A stretch of 64,000 bases of DNA. Origin: an uncultured Armatimonadota bacterium (GTDB lineage Bacteria > Armatimonadota > Fimbriimonadia > Fimbriimonadales > Fimbriimonadaceae). The notes below the pieces were generated by a model. It was not told the origin of the DNA and ran no database searches. It saw only the letters and a list, made by a program, of their open reading frames with translations. Numbering within the stretch: position 1 is the first letter of the stretch; each line of letters opens with the position of its first letter. The position numbers and the translations under genes were made by a program. This document shows, in pieces, positions 16,208-23,921 of the stretch. The stretch covers positions 89,873-153,872 of the forward strand of contig CAILEM010000067.1 of the NCBI GenBank assembly GCA_903833215.1, in the 5' to 3' direction.

Positions 16208-18021
16208 GGGTTAGGGTTTCCGGTATCGTTCGCGTCCGGCTGAATCGGCTCATTGGAAGCAGGATCCTCATGAGAGTCCTTCTCCACCGACTTCACTAGC
16301 ACGCCATCGTAATAGATGTTGAACATAGATTTTGGCTGCTTTCCCTTGGCCGTAATATCGAATGTATCTCCGCTGTCGTGCATCTTCTCGTAGATATTTC
16401 TCGACCCGTCATCATCCAGCATCAGAATCCGAACTTTTGTGCGCTTGGATAGATCTTTGAGGCTGAGATGAAGCGTGTAAAGGAAGCCATCAGAATCGTT
16501 CGCTGCCGTGCTTGCCGAATCGCCTCCAGGTCCGCTACTAATGAAGATATGGATGAGGCTTTGCCTTTGGACGACTGCACGCGCGGAAGGCTCGGACCTA
16601 ACGACCGCCCCGACGGGTAATTTGGGGTCTGGCACCTTTGTAATCGTCTCAGACAGCGTGAGATTGAGCGTCCCCAGAAGCTCCTTCGCCTTGTCGACAG
16701 TGAGTCCATGCAACTCAGGTACTTTTACGTTCTTCGTGCCTGAGCTTACGACCACTGAAACCTGTCCACCCTCTCGAACTTTCTGGCCCGGTTCTGGATC
16801 CACTTCAAGGATACTGTCTTGCTCAATCTTGTCGTTTGACTCACGTCGAGAGATTCGGAGGCTGAGCTTACTGTCTTTCAAAACCAGTTTGGCCTCAGCA
16901 ATCGTACGATTCTTGATGTTCGGAACCGTGACCCATACCGTTCTGCGAAGATTCTGATAGAACCACATTCCGAGCACGGACACGAACAGGGTCAGACCCA
17001 TCGTAAAGAGGAGCATCAGCCAAATGGGAACATCCCGTTCTTTCTTTTGCTTACCTTTGGCCTTAGGTTCTGCTGTTCCACGGATTGCAGACATTCGTGG
17101 TGCCACGGGCTGAGGACGCCCTCCAGGGCCCCTGCCTGAACTTGCCTGCGCAGGAGGCAGCGCTTCTGGGCGAAGCGGCCAACTTAGTTGTCTGCCAAAC
17201 CGAAGCGCATCCTGCAACAACCGGAGGTCAGCGATCATGTCGGAGGCCGAGACATATCGCTGAGCAGGATCCTTGGACATCGCCTTCTTCACGATTTCAT
17301 CTAAGACCACAGGAACGGCCAAACTCATTGTGCGAAGGCTTGGTGTAGCAGCCGTCGAATGCTGCATAGCCATCGCCAAAGATGTTTCTGCGATGTAGGG
17401 AGACCTGCCTGAAATCAATTCGTACAGGAGTATTCCCACTGCGTAGACGTCGGAACTAGTGCTTGGCATCGCGCCTGCGCTCACTTCGGGAGCAAGGTAA
17501 GGGGCCATACCCGGCAGCACGATCACGCCGGCCGTCGGACTCGCAGAGTACGCCTCCCAGATCCCAGTTAATTCCAGCCTCACATCCCCATCTGCCATGA
17601 CAGCCATGTTCTGAGGATTGAGGTCACCGTGGACTAAGCCAGAGCGATGTACGGCATCCAGTGCATGCAGAATGCTTATGGCCGTACCGACGGAAACAGG
17701 AATGGAGAACGGAGCTAGCTTTCGGATACGATCTGCAAGGCTGGGCCCCCTGGTTAGGTCACCCAAAACGAACGACGTACCGTCTTCTGACTCGACACTG
17801 GTCAGCCGTTCAATGTTCGCGCTTTGAACCACACTGTATTTTTGAACCGTGTTCGCAAGACGGTCGATGAAGCTGGGTTCATGTGAAAAGGGCGGTTTGA
17901 TGATGCGGATGGACAGGTCTCGACCTTGAATTCGGTCTCGCGCCGCAAAAGTTGAGAAAATTGGCCCTTCGTGAAGTAGCCCAACCAACTCGTATCGAGC
18001 CTTGAGAATTTTGCCAATCAA
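16204..18021 (-). CDS. PASTA-domain Ser/Thr protein kinase homologue, probably a pseudokinase
   Basis: A 605-aa PknB-type protein. The kinase-fold domain is at residues 1-280, a basic Pro/Gly linker follows, one transmembrane helix is at about 335-360 (IWLMLLFTMGLTLFVSVLGM), two PASTA domains (VPNIKNRTIAEAK and VPELHGLTVDKAKEL) are at about 362-500, and a periplasmic tail of about 100 residues ends it. PASTA domains normally sense peptidoglycan fragments. Catalytic residues are degenerate. The catalytic loop HGDLNPQN keeps Asp and Asn, but where DFG should be (after GDVRLE) the sequence reads LTG, so the Mg-binding Asp is lost. The glycine-rich loop (HEGPIFSTF) is poor and the alpha-C Glu is not evident. 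APE is kept (APYLAPEVS). It probably signals by binding rather than catalysis. It overlaps neighbouring genes by 4 nt on both sides. Confidence 0.85.
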   Translation of the reverse strand: MIGKILKARYELVGLLHEGPIFSTFAARDRIQGRDLSIRIIKPPFSHEPSFIDRLANTVQKYSVVQSANIERLTSVESEDGTSFVLGDLTRGPSLADRIRKLAPFSIPVSVGTAISILHALDAVHRSGLVHGDLNPQNMAVMADGDVRLELTGIWEAYSASPTAGVIVLPGMAPYLAPEVSAGAMPSTSSDVYAVGILLYELISGRSPYIAETSLAMAMQHSTAATPSLRTMSLAVPVVLDEIVKKAMSKDPAQRYVSASDMIADLRLLQDALRFGRQLSWPLRPEALPPAQASSGRGPGGRPQPVAPRMSAIRGTAEPKAKGKQKKERDVPIWLMLLFTMGLTLFVSVLGMWFYQNLRRTVWVTVPNIKNRTIAEAKLVLKDSKLSLRISRRESNDKIEQDSILEVDPEPGQKVREGGQVSVVVSSGTKNVKVPELHGLTVDKAKELLGTLNLTLSETITKVPDPKLPVGAVVRSEPSARAVVQRQSLIHIFISSGPGGDSASTAANDSDGFLYTLHLSLKDLSKRTKVRILMLDDDGSRNIYEKMHDSGDTFDITAKGKQPKSMFNIYYDGVLVKSVEKDSHEDPASNEPIQPDANDTGNPNP

Positions 18022-18227
18022 CTTTCATCCGCCTCTCTGTCCCTCAAGAAGGCAAAGACAATACATAAGCCGAGCAACACGAGCGCGAAATACTGAATTG
18101 TTGGCGTATCTACCTGGGTCGCATATTGAGACGCATTACCGCTTAGAGCCGCGTTCTGACTGGCTGCGTATCCCAAACCTAGGAATGCGACAACGACAGC
18201 AGACAATAGAGTTCGCAGCTTATTCAT
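18018..18227 (-). CDS. small membrane protein of unknown function
   Basis: A 69-aa protein with two hydrophobic segments: residues 5-22 (LLSAVVVAFLGLGYAAS), either a signal peptide or a helix, and residues about 44-60 (YFALVLLGLCIVFAF), followed by a charged end RDREADES. It overlaps aroB upstream by 4 nt and the pseudokinase downstream by 4 nt, in ATGA-type junctions. That is good evidence for a real gene despite its size. The function is unknown; partnership with the PASTA pseudokinase is a reasonable guess from the coupling. Confidence 0.65.
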   Translation of the reverse strand: MNKLRTLLSAVVVAFLGLGYAASQNAALSGNASQYATQVDTPTIQYFALVLLGLCIVFAFLRDREADES

Positions 18228-19273
18228 GATTCACGCATCGCAGCCAAGACCGTTGCTTCGGGCACCGACTCCACAAGTTTACATCGCCCAATATCGGATA
18301 GTAAGCTGAAGGCCAAGTTGCCTCCCGCTGCCTTCTTATCACCGTACATCGCGCTCAAAAGAGCACGCTCGCTCTTGAGTATCGAGTGTGTAGTTGGCAA
18401 CCCCTGATTGGCTAGATACTGACTGACTTCTTGCGTGACACCCTTGCGGGTCATACCAAGCATCTCGCCGAGTTTGGCTTCAACGACCATCCCAATGCTG
18501 ATAGCTTCGCCATGGAGAATGTTCCCATAGCCAACGGCATATTCAACCGCATGCCCAACGGTGTGTCCAAAATTCAGGATCGCTCTTAGGCCAAGAGTTT
18601 CGAATTCATCCCCTTGAACAACTTCAGCTTTAAGTGCAATACACCGCCGCACAACTTCGCCTAGTGCGGGGTGCTCGACGCCCCAGCCTTCCGCCGCCAA
18701 GGGCTCCGTAAGGCCTGCATCCATGATAAAGGCATATTTCCAGACCTCGGCCATACCGTTCACAAATTGATTTACGGGAAGTGTCCTTAGGACCGCAACA
18801 TCGATGGAGACTCCTGACGGTGGATAGAAAGCTCCCGCTAAATTCTTCCCTTCGACGAGATCCACTCCAACCTTTCCACCAACAGAGGAGTCAACCTGGG
18901 CCAAGAGGCTTGTAGGAATTTGGTAAAACGGGACGCCTCGCATGTAGGTTGCGGCAACAAAGCCTGCCAAATCTCCAACCACACCGCCACCCAGTGCACA
19001 AATCATTGTCTTGCGTGATGCCTTGGTCTTTGCAAGCCAAGAGAGCAAGCTACCGTAGCTTTTCAGCGACTTGCTCTGCTCTCCCGGGTCAATCATGACA
19101 ACTGGAGCCTTGGCTTCAAGTAGAGGGCCAAAGTGCTGGACCACGTTGGTATCCGTAATAATCCGCAGATCGGATGGCAACCGCTCGATCGCAGAATCGA
19201 TTGACTCAAAGCGGACTTCGTAGCTACCGTATCTGTGACTGATCTGTATCGATTTCATACTGTCTGATGGCAT
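18224..19273 (-). CDS. aroB: 3-dehydroquinate synthase
   Basis: A 349-aa NAD+- and Zn-dependent enzyme converting DAHP to 3-dehydroquinate in the shikimate pathway. The NAD-binding and active-site stretch is clear: ALGGGVVGDLAGFVAATYMR, then QIPTSLLAQVDSSVGGKVGV and GKNLAGAFYPP. The C-terminal zinc-binding HTVGHAVEYA and HGEAISIGMV are also present. The length is that of the family. The start is either ATG 19273 or ATG 19258; both lie inside the end of aroK (50 or 35 nt overlap), so the two are translationally coupled and consecutive pathway-related enzymes. Confidence 0.95.
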   Translation of the reverse strand: MPSDSMKSIQISHRYGSYEVRFESIDSAIERLPSDLRIITDTNVVQHFGPLLEAKAPVVMIDPGEQSKSLKSYGSLLSWLAKTKASRKTMICALGGGVVGDLAGFVAATYMRGVPFYQIPTSLLAQVDSSVGGKVGVDLVEGKNLAGAFYPPSGVSIDVAVLRTLPVNQFVNGMAEVWKYAFIMDAGLTEPLAAEGWGVEHPALGEVVRRCIALKAEVVQGDEFETLGLRAILNFGHTVGHAVEYAVGYGNILHGEAISIGMVVEAKLGEMLGMTRKGVTQEVSQYLANQGLPTTHSILKSERALLSAMYGDKKAAGGNLAFSLLSDIGRCKLVESVPEATVLAAMRES

Positions 19274-19763
19274 CTAGCACTCGGGTCATTCCACAACTTA
19301 GGTCGACATCGTCCACCGGTACAACGACATCAGCCCTGCGATAAAGTTCAAGTCGACTCTCAAGAATTGCTGCGGTTCTTTCCTCCCAATCGTCAACCTG
19401 AAGGAGTGGTCGCTTCTTCTTACTTACGGCTAGACGCTGAATGAGAGTTTCAATCTCTGCGTCAAGGAAGATCGTGCAACCTAAGCGTTTGAATTCCACC
19501 CAGTTCTCTTCACGCAAAACAATTCCGCCGCCGGTGGAAACGACACTAGCAGACGGCTCAATGCTCCGGATGACACTTGTCTCATGGTCTCGGAATGCCG
19601 CTTCCCCGTAGATTTGAAAAATCTGACTGATTGGACGACCCAGGCGCTGCTGTAGGAGGAGGTCCGTGTCAATAAACGTCCTCTGTGTATGTTCGGCAAG
19701 AGCCCTGCCGATGGAGGACTTACCTGCCCCCATCATTCCAATCAAAATCCAGCAACGATCCAT
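19224..19763 (-). CDS. aroK: shikimate kinase
   Basis: A 179-aa P-loop kinase phosphorylating shikimate. The Walker A motif is GMMGAGKSSIGRALA at residues 9-23, followed by FIDTDLLLQQRLG (the DxD-type shikimate/Mg site), FRDHETSVI with the substrate-binding Arg, VSTGGGIVLREENW (the GGG shikimate-binding loop) and the lid region KKKRPLLQ. The length is typical (about 170-180). It is the first gene of the minus-strand cluster that continues with aroB, and it is separated from pilQ by a strong terminator. Confidence 0.95.
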   Translation of the reverse strand: MDRCWILIGMMGAGKSSIGRALAEHTQRTFIDTDLLLQQRLGRPISQIFQIYGEAAFRDHETSVIRSIEPSASVVSTGGGIVLREENWVEFKRLGCTIFLDAEIETLIQRLAVSKKKRPLLQVDDWEERTAAILESRLELYRRADVVVPVDDVDLSCGMTRVLDAIRQYEIDTDQSQIR

Positions 19764-19769
19764 AAAGAA

Positions 19770-19801
19770 GGGGTGGCAGGATCATTTTATCCTGCCACCC
19801 C
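19770..19801 (-). terminator. intrinsic terminator closing the pilM-pilQ operon
   Basis: A perfect 13-bp stem with a 6-nt loop: the arms are 19770-19782 and 19789-19801. Read on the minus strand, it is followed by TTCTTTAT, a broken U tract. It lies between the stop of pilQ (19825) and the start of aroK (19763). Confidence 0.85.
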
Positions 19802-19824
19802 ACCATTGTGATTCAATCTAGAGG

Positions 19825-21468
19825 CTACGGTCCGCCTTGAGATCCTGCCGTATCTTCATCAACGATACTTGGAGTCACAAAGATCAAGAGTTCGCTGTTA
19901 CCAACGGTCTTGGTTGCCTGTCGGAAGAACTGACCGATAATCGGAAGTTCTGCGAGGACAGGAACCTTGTTCTGAGTATCGCTCTCGCTCTTGTTGGTCA
20001 TACCACCAAGAACGATCGTCTCGTTGTTCTTGACACGAGCAACGACTGAGATCGACTGCTGCGACAAGTTTGGATACTGCTCGCCGTTAGGTCCTTGAGA
20101 GAAACCAACGAAGTTCGAGATCGTCGGCGTGAGATACACCGTGATTGTGTTGTCGTCGTTAATTCGAGGAGCAACAGCCAAGAACGTATATGCCGTGAGC
20201 GGATATGGTTGCGGAGTCGTGATGACCACGCCGTTCGAGACTGTCGTCAAGTTGTAGAAAATCCACGAAGTGATGAGGCTTCCAACCGATGCTGGCTGGT
20301 TGTTGAGAGTCCTTACGATAGGAGCTGCAACGACCTTACCGCCACCTTCACTGAGTGAGACACGAAGTCTTGAAGTGATATTGCCTGTGGCATAGTTCAA
20401 GAAGACCGGGTCACCCGTGTTAACAAAGGTTCCTGGAGTTGTACCAGCGAACAAGGCACCTCTCTGGTAAAGAAATTCTGTACCGAAGTTCTTCGAAAGA
20501 GTGTCCGTTGTGGTGATGAACTCAACCTTGATCTCAACCTGGCGAGGAGCCACGTCGAAGAGGTTGATGTAGGTCTGAAGCTGATTGATATCGTCTTCAT
20601 TTCCTCGCACGACCAAGCTGTTGTCAGTTGGATCGTATGAGATGAAGTCGATGCTGTCGCCGACTAGGCCCTGGCCACCAACGAGGGAAGTATTACCCTG
20701 ACCACCGGCGCCACCCTGACCGCCGCCTCGACCACCCTGACCGCCGCCTTGGTTTCCACCAAGACCGCCACCTTGACCGCCACCAAAACCACCACCGAGC
20801 TGTGCTGCGCGCTCGCTACCGGGAAGTTTGATATCGCCACCAGACTCAGCGCCAGTCAAAGGAGTTTGTACCTGAGGAGACGCTGTGATAGGAGTGTAAG
20901 TCGTATTTGTATTTTGGATGGCGAGAGGGTTCACGTTCTTGCCGATCATTCGTGATGCATCTTCCGGACCAACGAGTTGAGCAAATCGCTTCAACTCACC
21001 GAGTCCACGTGTGACATCGAATGGGATGCTGAACATGATCGTGTCATACACATCTCGAGCTCCAGCCTTCAAGACTTTGAGCCTTCGAAGGAGCTTTGGA
21101 ACCTTTGTTGGAATGACTGAAGGCGGTGCCTCAACCACGGGCTTGTTGTGGCTGATGATATACACCCCGTTCTCATCGCGCTTGAAATAAGCCCCTGCCG
21201 CCTGGCAGATGTATCGAACCGCATCCTCTGGACTCACTGCGTCCAGTTTCAAAGTGACCCGCTGATAAGGCTCGGAACTCGGCTGAACGACGAACTGGAT
21301 CCCTGTTCTTTGGAACAGGGCGTTCGTCGCCGCCATCATATCCGCATCCTTAAGGTTCAGGTCGACCCTGACGTCAGACGCTTGCTGCGCCATGGCAACC
21401 GAAAGCGGCGCCACAACAGCACCCGCAAGCACCGCCACAAGTCCCAATTTTGCCCAGCTCAATCGCAT
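19825..21468 (-). CDS. pilQ: secretin of the type IV pilus outer-membrane channel
   Basis: A protein of about 547 aa with signal peptide MRLSWAKLGLVAVLAGAVV..., cleaved after AMAQ. An STN-type N-terminal domain (DLNLKDADMMAATNALFQR...ITLKLD-like segment at about 35-105) precedes a short N-domain, a long Gly/Gln/Arg-rich linker (about residues 225-265) and the secretin beta-barrel domain. The barrel domain has the conserved VPVLAELPIIGQFFRQ and ETIVLGGMTNKSE near the C terminus and ends LLIFVTPSIVDE. It lacks the AMIN domains that bind peptidoglycan in many PilQ proteins. I chose ATG 21468 because AGGA sits 5 nt before it and the signal peptide starts cleanly there; the frame continues to 21492. 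It is the last gene of the pilM operon. Confidence 0.9.
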   Translation of the reverse strand: MRLSWAKLGLVAVLAGAVVAPLSVAMAQQASDVRVDLNLKDADMMAATNALFQRTGIQFVVQPSSEPYQRVTLKLDAVSPEDAVRYICQAAGAYFKRDENGVYIISHNKPVVEAPPSVIPTKVPKLLRRLKVLKAGARDVYDTIMFSIPFDVTRGLGELKRFAQLVGPEDASRMIGKNVNPLAIQNTNTTYTPITASPQVQTPLTGAESGGDIKLPGSERAAQLGGGFGGGQGGGLGGNQGGGQGGRGGGQGGAGGQGNTSLVGGQGLVGDSIDFISYDPTDNSLVVRGNEDDINQLQTYINLFDVAPRQVEIKVEFITTTDTLSKNFGTEFLYQRGALFAGTTPGTFVNTGDPVFLNYATGNITSRLRVSLSEGGGKVVAAPIVRTLNNQPASVGSLITSWIFYNLTTVSNGVVITTPQPYPLTAYTFLAVAPRINDDNTITVYLTPTISNFVGFSQGPNGEQYPNLSQQSISVVARVKNNETIVLGGMTNKSESDTQNKVPVLAELPIIGQFFRQATKTVGNSELLIFVTPSIVDEDTAGSQGGP

Positions 21469-21506
21469 TTCTATCCTCATAAACCCTCTCATTTCCTTAG
21501 CGATTA

Positions 21507-22214
21507 TTAGCCGCCGAAGCCGCCACGTCCGCCACCGCCGAAACCACCGCCGCCCATGCCGCCGCCGCCGAAGCCGCCGCCACCCATGCCGCCGCCACCC
21601 ATGCCGCCGCCCATGCCGCCGCCCATGCCGCCGCCCATACCGCCGCCCATGCCGCCGCCCATACCACCGCCCATGCCGCCGCCCATACCACCTTGTCCGC
21701 CGCCAGACATACCTTGCTTAGACAAGGTGCTGAGTTCGGGTGGGATTTGGTAAGACTGATTTCCAGCCTTTGCGCCAAGCATTGCTGCGATGAACTGTGG
21801 ATCCGCCGATCGGATCTTTATTCTTCGAATGATTGTCGTTTTAACACTTGATGGAGCCTCGGAACTGCCCGCAGTTGGGGCTGTTGTCTCCGCTCTCTTC
21901 ACGATCTCATAAACACCAGCCTCAACGCGATATGTTGCATCGACTTGACGCAGCACATTTTGGAGAGCCGTTTCGAACGTGACGTTCTTCAGGCTAACGG
22001 TTACCGTTCCCTGAACTTCGGGTGCGATTGAGTAAGAAACGTTTACGTTCTTAAACAACGCGCGCAAGGCTTCACGAACATCCGCTTGTTCCAACTCCAG
22101 CGAAGGGATCGTCTTCTGAGAGATATCCTCCTGGGCTGAGGCAAGCGAAGGCATTGCACCGACTAGAAATAAGCCAAATGCAACACTCATGGCGAGCTTC
22201 ATTGTTGTTTTCAT
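21507..22214 (-). CDS. STN/secretin-N-domain protein with MGGG-repeat tail
   Basis: A 235-aa exported protein. The signal peptide (residues 1-27, ending ASAQ) is followed by a secretin-and-TonB N-terminal (STN)-type domain, ADVREALRALFKNVNVSYS, GTVTVSLKNVTFETALQNVL and AGVYEIVKR, at about residues 40-107. After a short RRIKIRSADPQFIAAMLG segment typical of the secretin N1-type repeat, the last about 65 residues are only Gly, Met and Phe (MGGG repeated about eight times, then GGGF units). The order, between PilP-like and PilQ, and the domain suggest an accessory or split-off N-terminal module of the secretin. No barrel domain is present. SD and start are clear; 14-38 nt separate it from pilQ. 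Confidence 0.8.
   Translation of the reverse strand: MKTTMKLAMSVAFGLFLVGAMPSLASAQEDISQKTIPSLELEQADVREALRALFKNVNVSYSIAPEVQGTVTVSLKNVTFETALQNVLRQVDATYRVEAGVYEIVKRAETTAPTAGSSEAPSSVKTTIIRRIKIRSADPQFIAAMLGAKAGNQSYQIPPELSTLSKQGMSGGGQGGMGGGMGGGMGGGMGGGMGGGMGGGMGGGMGGGGMGGGGFGGGGMGGGGFGGGGRGGFGG
21510..21715 (-). repeat. in-frame tandem repeat encoding MGGG units
   Basis: A 12-nt unit (plus-strand CCGCCGCCCATG with a few third-base changes) is repeated about eight times, flanked by related GGGF/GGGM-coding units. It lies wholly within the STN-domain gene and keeps the reading frame, so it encodes a flexible Gly/Met tail. Replication slippage could vary the copy number without frameshift. Confidence 0.85.
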
Positions 22215-22329
22215 TTGATAACCTCCAAACCTTCAGAAGTTCGAAGTCCTCCAGTGTTTTGTCGATTGTACATCTTTACGAATTAATGCGCTTATGCTCT
22301 AACGTCTTCCGCAAATTTCCTGGGTAATC

Positions 22330-23028
22330 CTACATACCAAAGCCAGGAGTCATTTGCTTCTTACGATTTCCACCAGCACCTTGTGGAGGCATTCCTCCGG
22401 TAGGTGCCCCGCCTGTATTTCCAGAGAAACCAGGAGGAGGGCTTTCAAGTCTTACTGTGATATTGTGCGGACCAACTGGACCATCTCGGTGAAGAACAGC
22501 CTTATCTTCATCAATCGATGCAACCGTCCATTCCGTCTTGGGAACTTTCATTCCTGGTCGAATAATGGTCGCTGCCTGGCCCGTACCCATATCGATGATT
22601 GCCAGTACGGAGTCGCCAACAATGATTCCGGCTAAGCGTCGGTAAGGTTGTGGTTCGTCTACAGGAATTTGTTTGGTCTCATCTGGAGGCAACTCGTACT
22701 GAGTCGTAAACCCACCCATAGTTCCCATAACGCGCTCTACGTTTTGCTGGCGATCGTATGCAGCTTCTTCTCGAGTTAGCTCGAAAGGATCACCGCGATG
22801 GCCAAACCTTGAAGAGGATGCAACAAGCGTCTTATACGTCTTGTCATCCTTGGATTGCTCAACCGGCAAGCCTGCCGGCACGTTTGGTGGCGTGTAGCTA
22901 ACGGGTGCCGTCGATGTTGACGTCATTTCCGGTGATGGAGCAGCAGGCGTGCTACTGCTTCCACCACCACACCCAATCGCAGCTGCGATAACTGCGCTTA
23001 GGGCCAGAACTCGAATAGGCACATTCAT
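22330..23028 (-). CDS. pilP: PilP-like type IV pilus lipoprotein
   Basis: A protein of about 232 aa with a lipoprotein signal MNVPIRVLALSAVIAAAIGC (lipobox AIGC). A Ser/Pro-rich spacer is followed by GDPFELTREEAA, the family-like GRxDPF segment, and then a small beta domain: YRRLAGIIVGDSVLAIIDMG, ATIIRPGMKVP, WTVASIDEDKAVL. This is the PilP/GspC HR-domain pattern. In other T4P systems PilP links the PilN/PilO inner-membrane pair to the PilQ secretin. The C terminus is Gly/Pro-rich. I chose ATG 23028 because the lipobox needs it; a GTG at 23094 that overlaps the pilO stop would add 22 residues and bury the signal. Confidence 0.75.
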   Translation of the reverse strand: MNVPIRVLALSAVIAAAIGCGGGSSSTPAAPSPEMTSTSTAPVSYTPPNVPAGLPVEQSKDDKTYKTLVASSSRFGHRGDPFELTREEAAYDRQQNVERVMGTMGGFTTQYELPPDETKQIPVDEPQPYRRLAGIIVGDSVLAIIDMGTGQAATIIRPGMKVPKTEWTVASIDEDKAVLHRDGPVGPHNITVRLESPPPGFSGNTGGAPTGGMPPQGAGGNRKKQMTPGFGM

Positions 23029-23093
23029 TCTTAAATCACAATCCTTCTTTCTATTAGCAACTTCGATTTGGTCAGGCAACTTATTCCAGATCA

Positions 23094-23909
23094 CTACATT
23101 CCCTGCATGCTTGGCATCATGTTCTTCTTGCCGCCGCCTGGAGGTCCAGTAATTCCACCCGGGCCACCAAAGCTTGGCATACCACCAGGTCCACCAGGTC
23201 CACCGGCTGCAGATCCACCACCAGCGCCTTCATTCACATTCGGAGCAATCTTCTTCGTGCGAATAAAGCCTACGATAGACAGATTGTAGGTTCCTGTCAA
23301 ATTAGGAGACGTTCCATCAATTCTTAGCCCATCGGTTACAGCGAGATACCGTGGCATCGATTTGTATGCGCGAACGTTGTCCAGAATCTGCTTGTAAGTT
23401 CCCTGAACGGTGATCGTTCCGAAGTCAAGCATAACGACTGGAAACTTCAAAGGTCCGTAGTTGTAGAACGATGCAAGAATCTGATTCACTGGAAGGTTCG
23501 CGTCAATACCTTGAACCATAGGCGCATTCAAGACTTTGACTCCACCCTTCTTCACCTGAGCGTTGACCGCGCGCTGAATGCTGTTGCGGAATTTTGGAGT
23601 ATCGACGCTCAAATGCCAAGGGTCAACGGATAGATCAATACCTCCATCCTTCAAATCCATCGGCGGAGTCCGCGTTTCAATAATGGCTCTCCAGATATCG
23701 GCTTTCTTATTAACCATATCCTTAGCCTTGGCAACGCGCTTCTTAGCCTTATCCATCTTCTGGGCTTCGGCATCGTTGTCTTCCTTGCTCTTATTGAGCA
23801 AAGCGACTTCTTTCGTGTTCGGAAGGTAGTGGATAAACAAGCCCCAGCTAACTGCGACCACGCAGACCATTATTCCGATCATTAAAATTGCAAATTTTCC
23901 AAGTTTCAT
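23094..23909 (-). CDS. pilO: PilO-like pilus alignment protein
   Basis: A 271-aa bitopic inner-membrane protein. It has a short cytoplasmic end, one helix at residues 5-27 (FAILMIGIMVCVVAVSWGLF), a charged coiled-coil segment (KEDNDAEAQKMDKAKKRVAK) and then a periplasmic ferredoxin-like domain (FPVVMLDFGTITVQGTYKQI...YLAVTDGLRIDG). This is the PilO plan. PilO pairs with PilN and contacts PilP. The last about 45 residues are Gly/Pro/Met-rich and look disordered. It lies 12 nt downstream of pilN. Identity rests on architecture and position, since PilO sequences are poorly conserved. Confidence 0.8.
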   Translation of the reverse strand: MKLGKFAILMIGIMVCVVAVSWGLFIHYLPNTKEVALLNKSKEDNDAEAQKMDKAKKRVAKAKDMVNKKADIWRAIIETRTPPMDLKDGGIDLSVDPWHLSVDTPKFRNSIQRAVNAQVKKGGVKVLNAPMVQGIDANLPVNQILASFYNYGPLKFPVVMLDFGTITVQGTYKQILDNVRAYKSMPRYLAVTDGLRIDGTSPNLTGTYNLSIVGFIRTKKIAPNVNEGAGGGSAAGGPGGPGGMPSFGGPGGITGPPGGGKKNMMPSMQGM

Positions 23910-23921
23910 GTTCAGAATCTC

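Noticed and set aside
21507..21720. CRISPR-like look of the regularly spaced repeats
   Set aside because: The repeat is a 12-nt in-frame coding unit with no spacers, and encodes Gly/Met residues in a real gene.
22949..23289. Pro-rich frames opposite pilP and pilO
   Set aside because: They are antisense readings of Gly/Pro-rich tails, giving artificial PPP runs.
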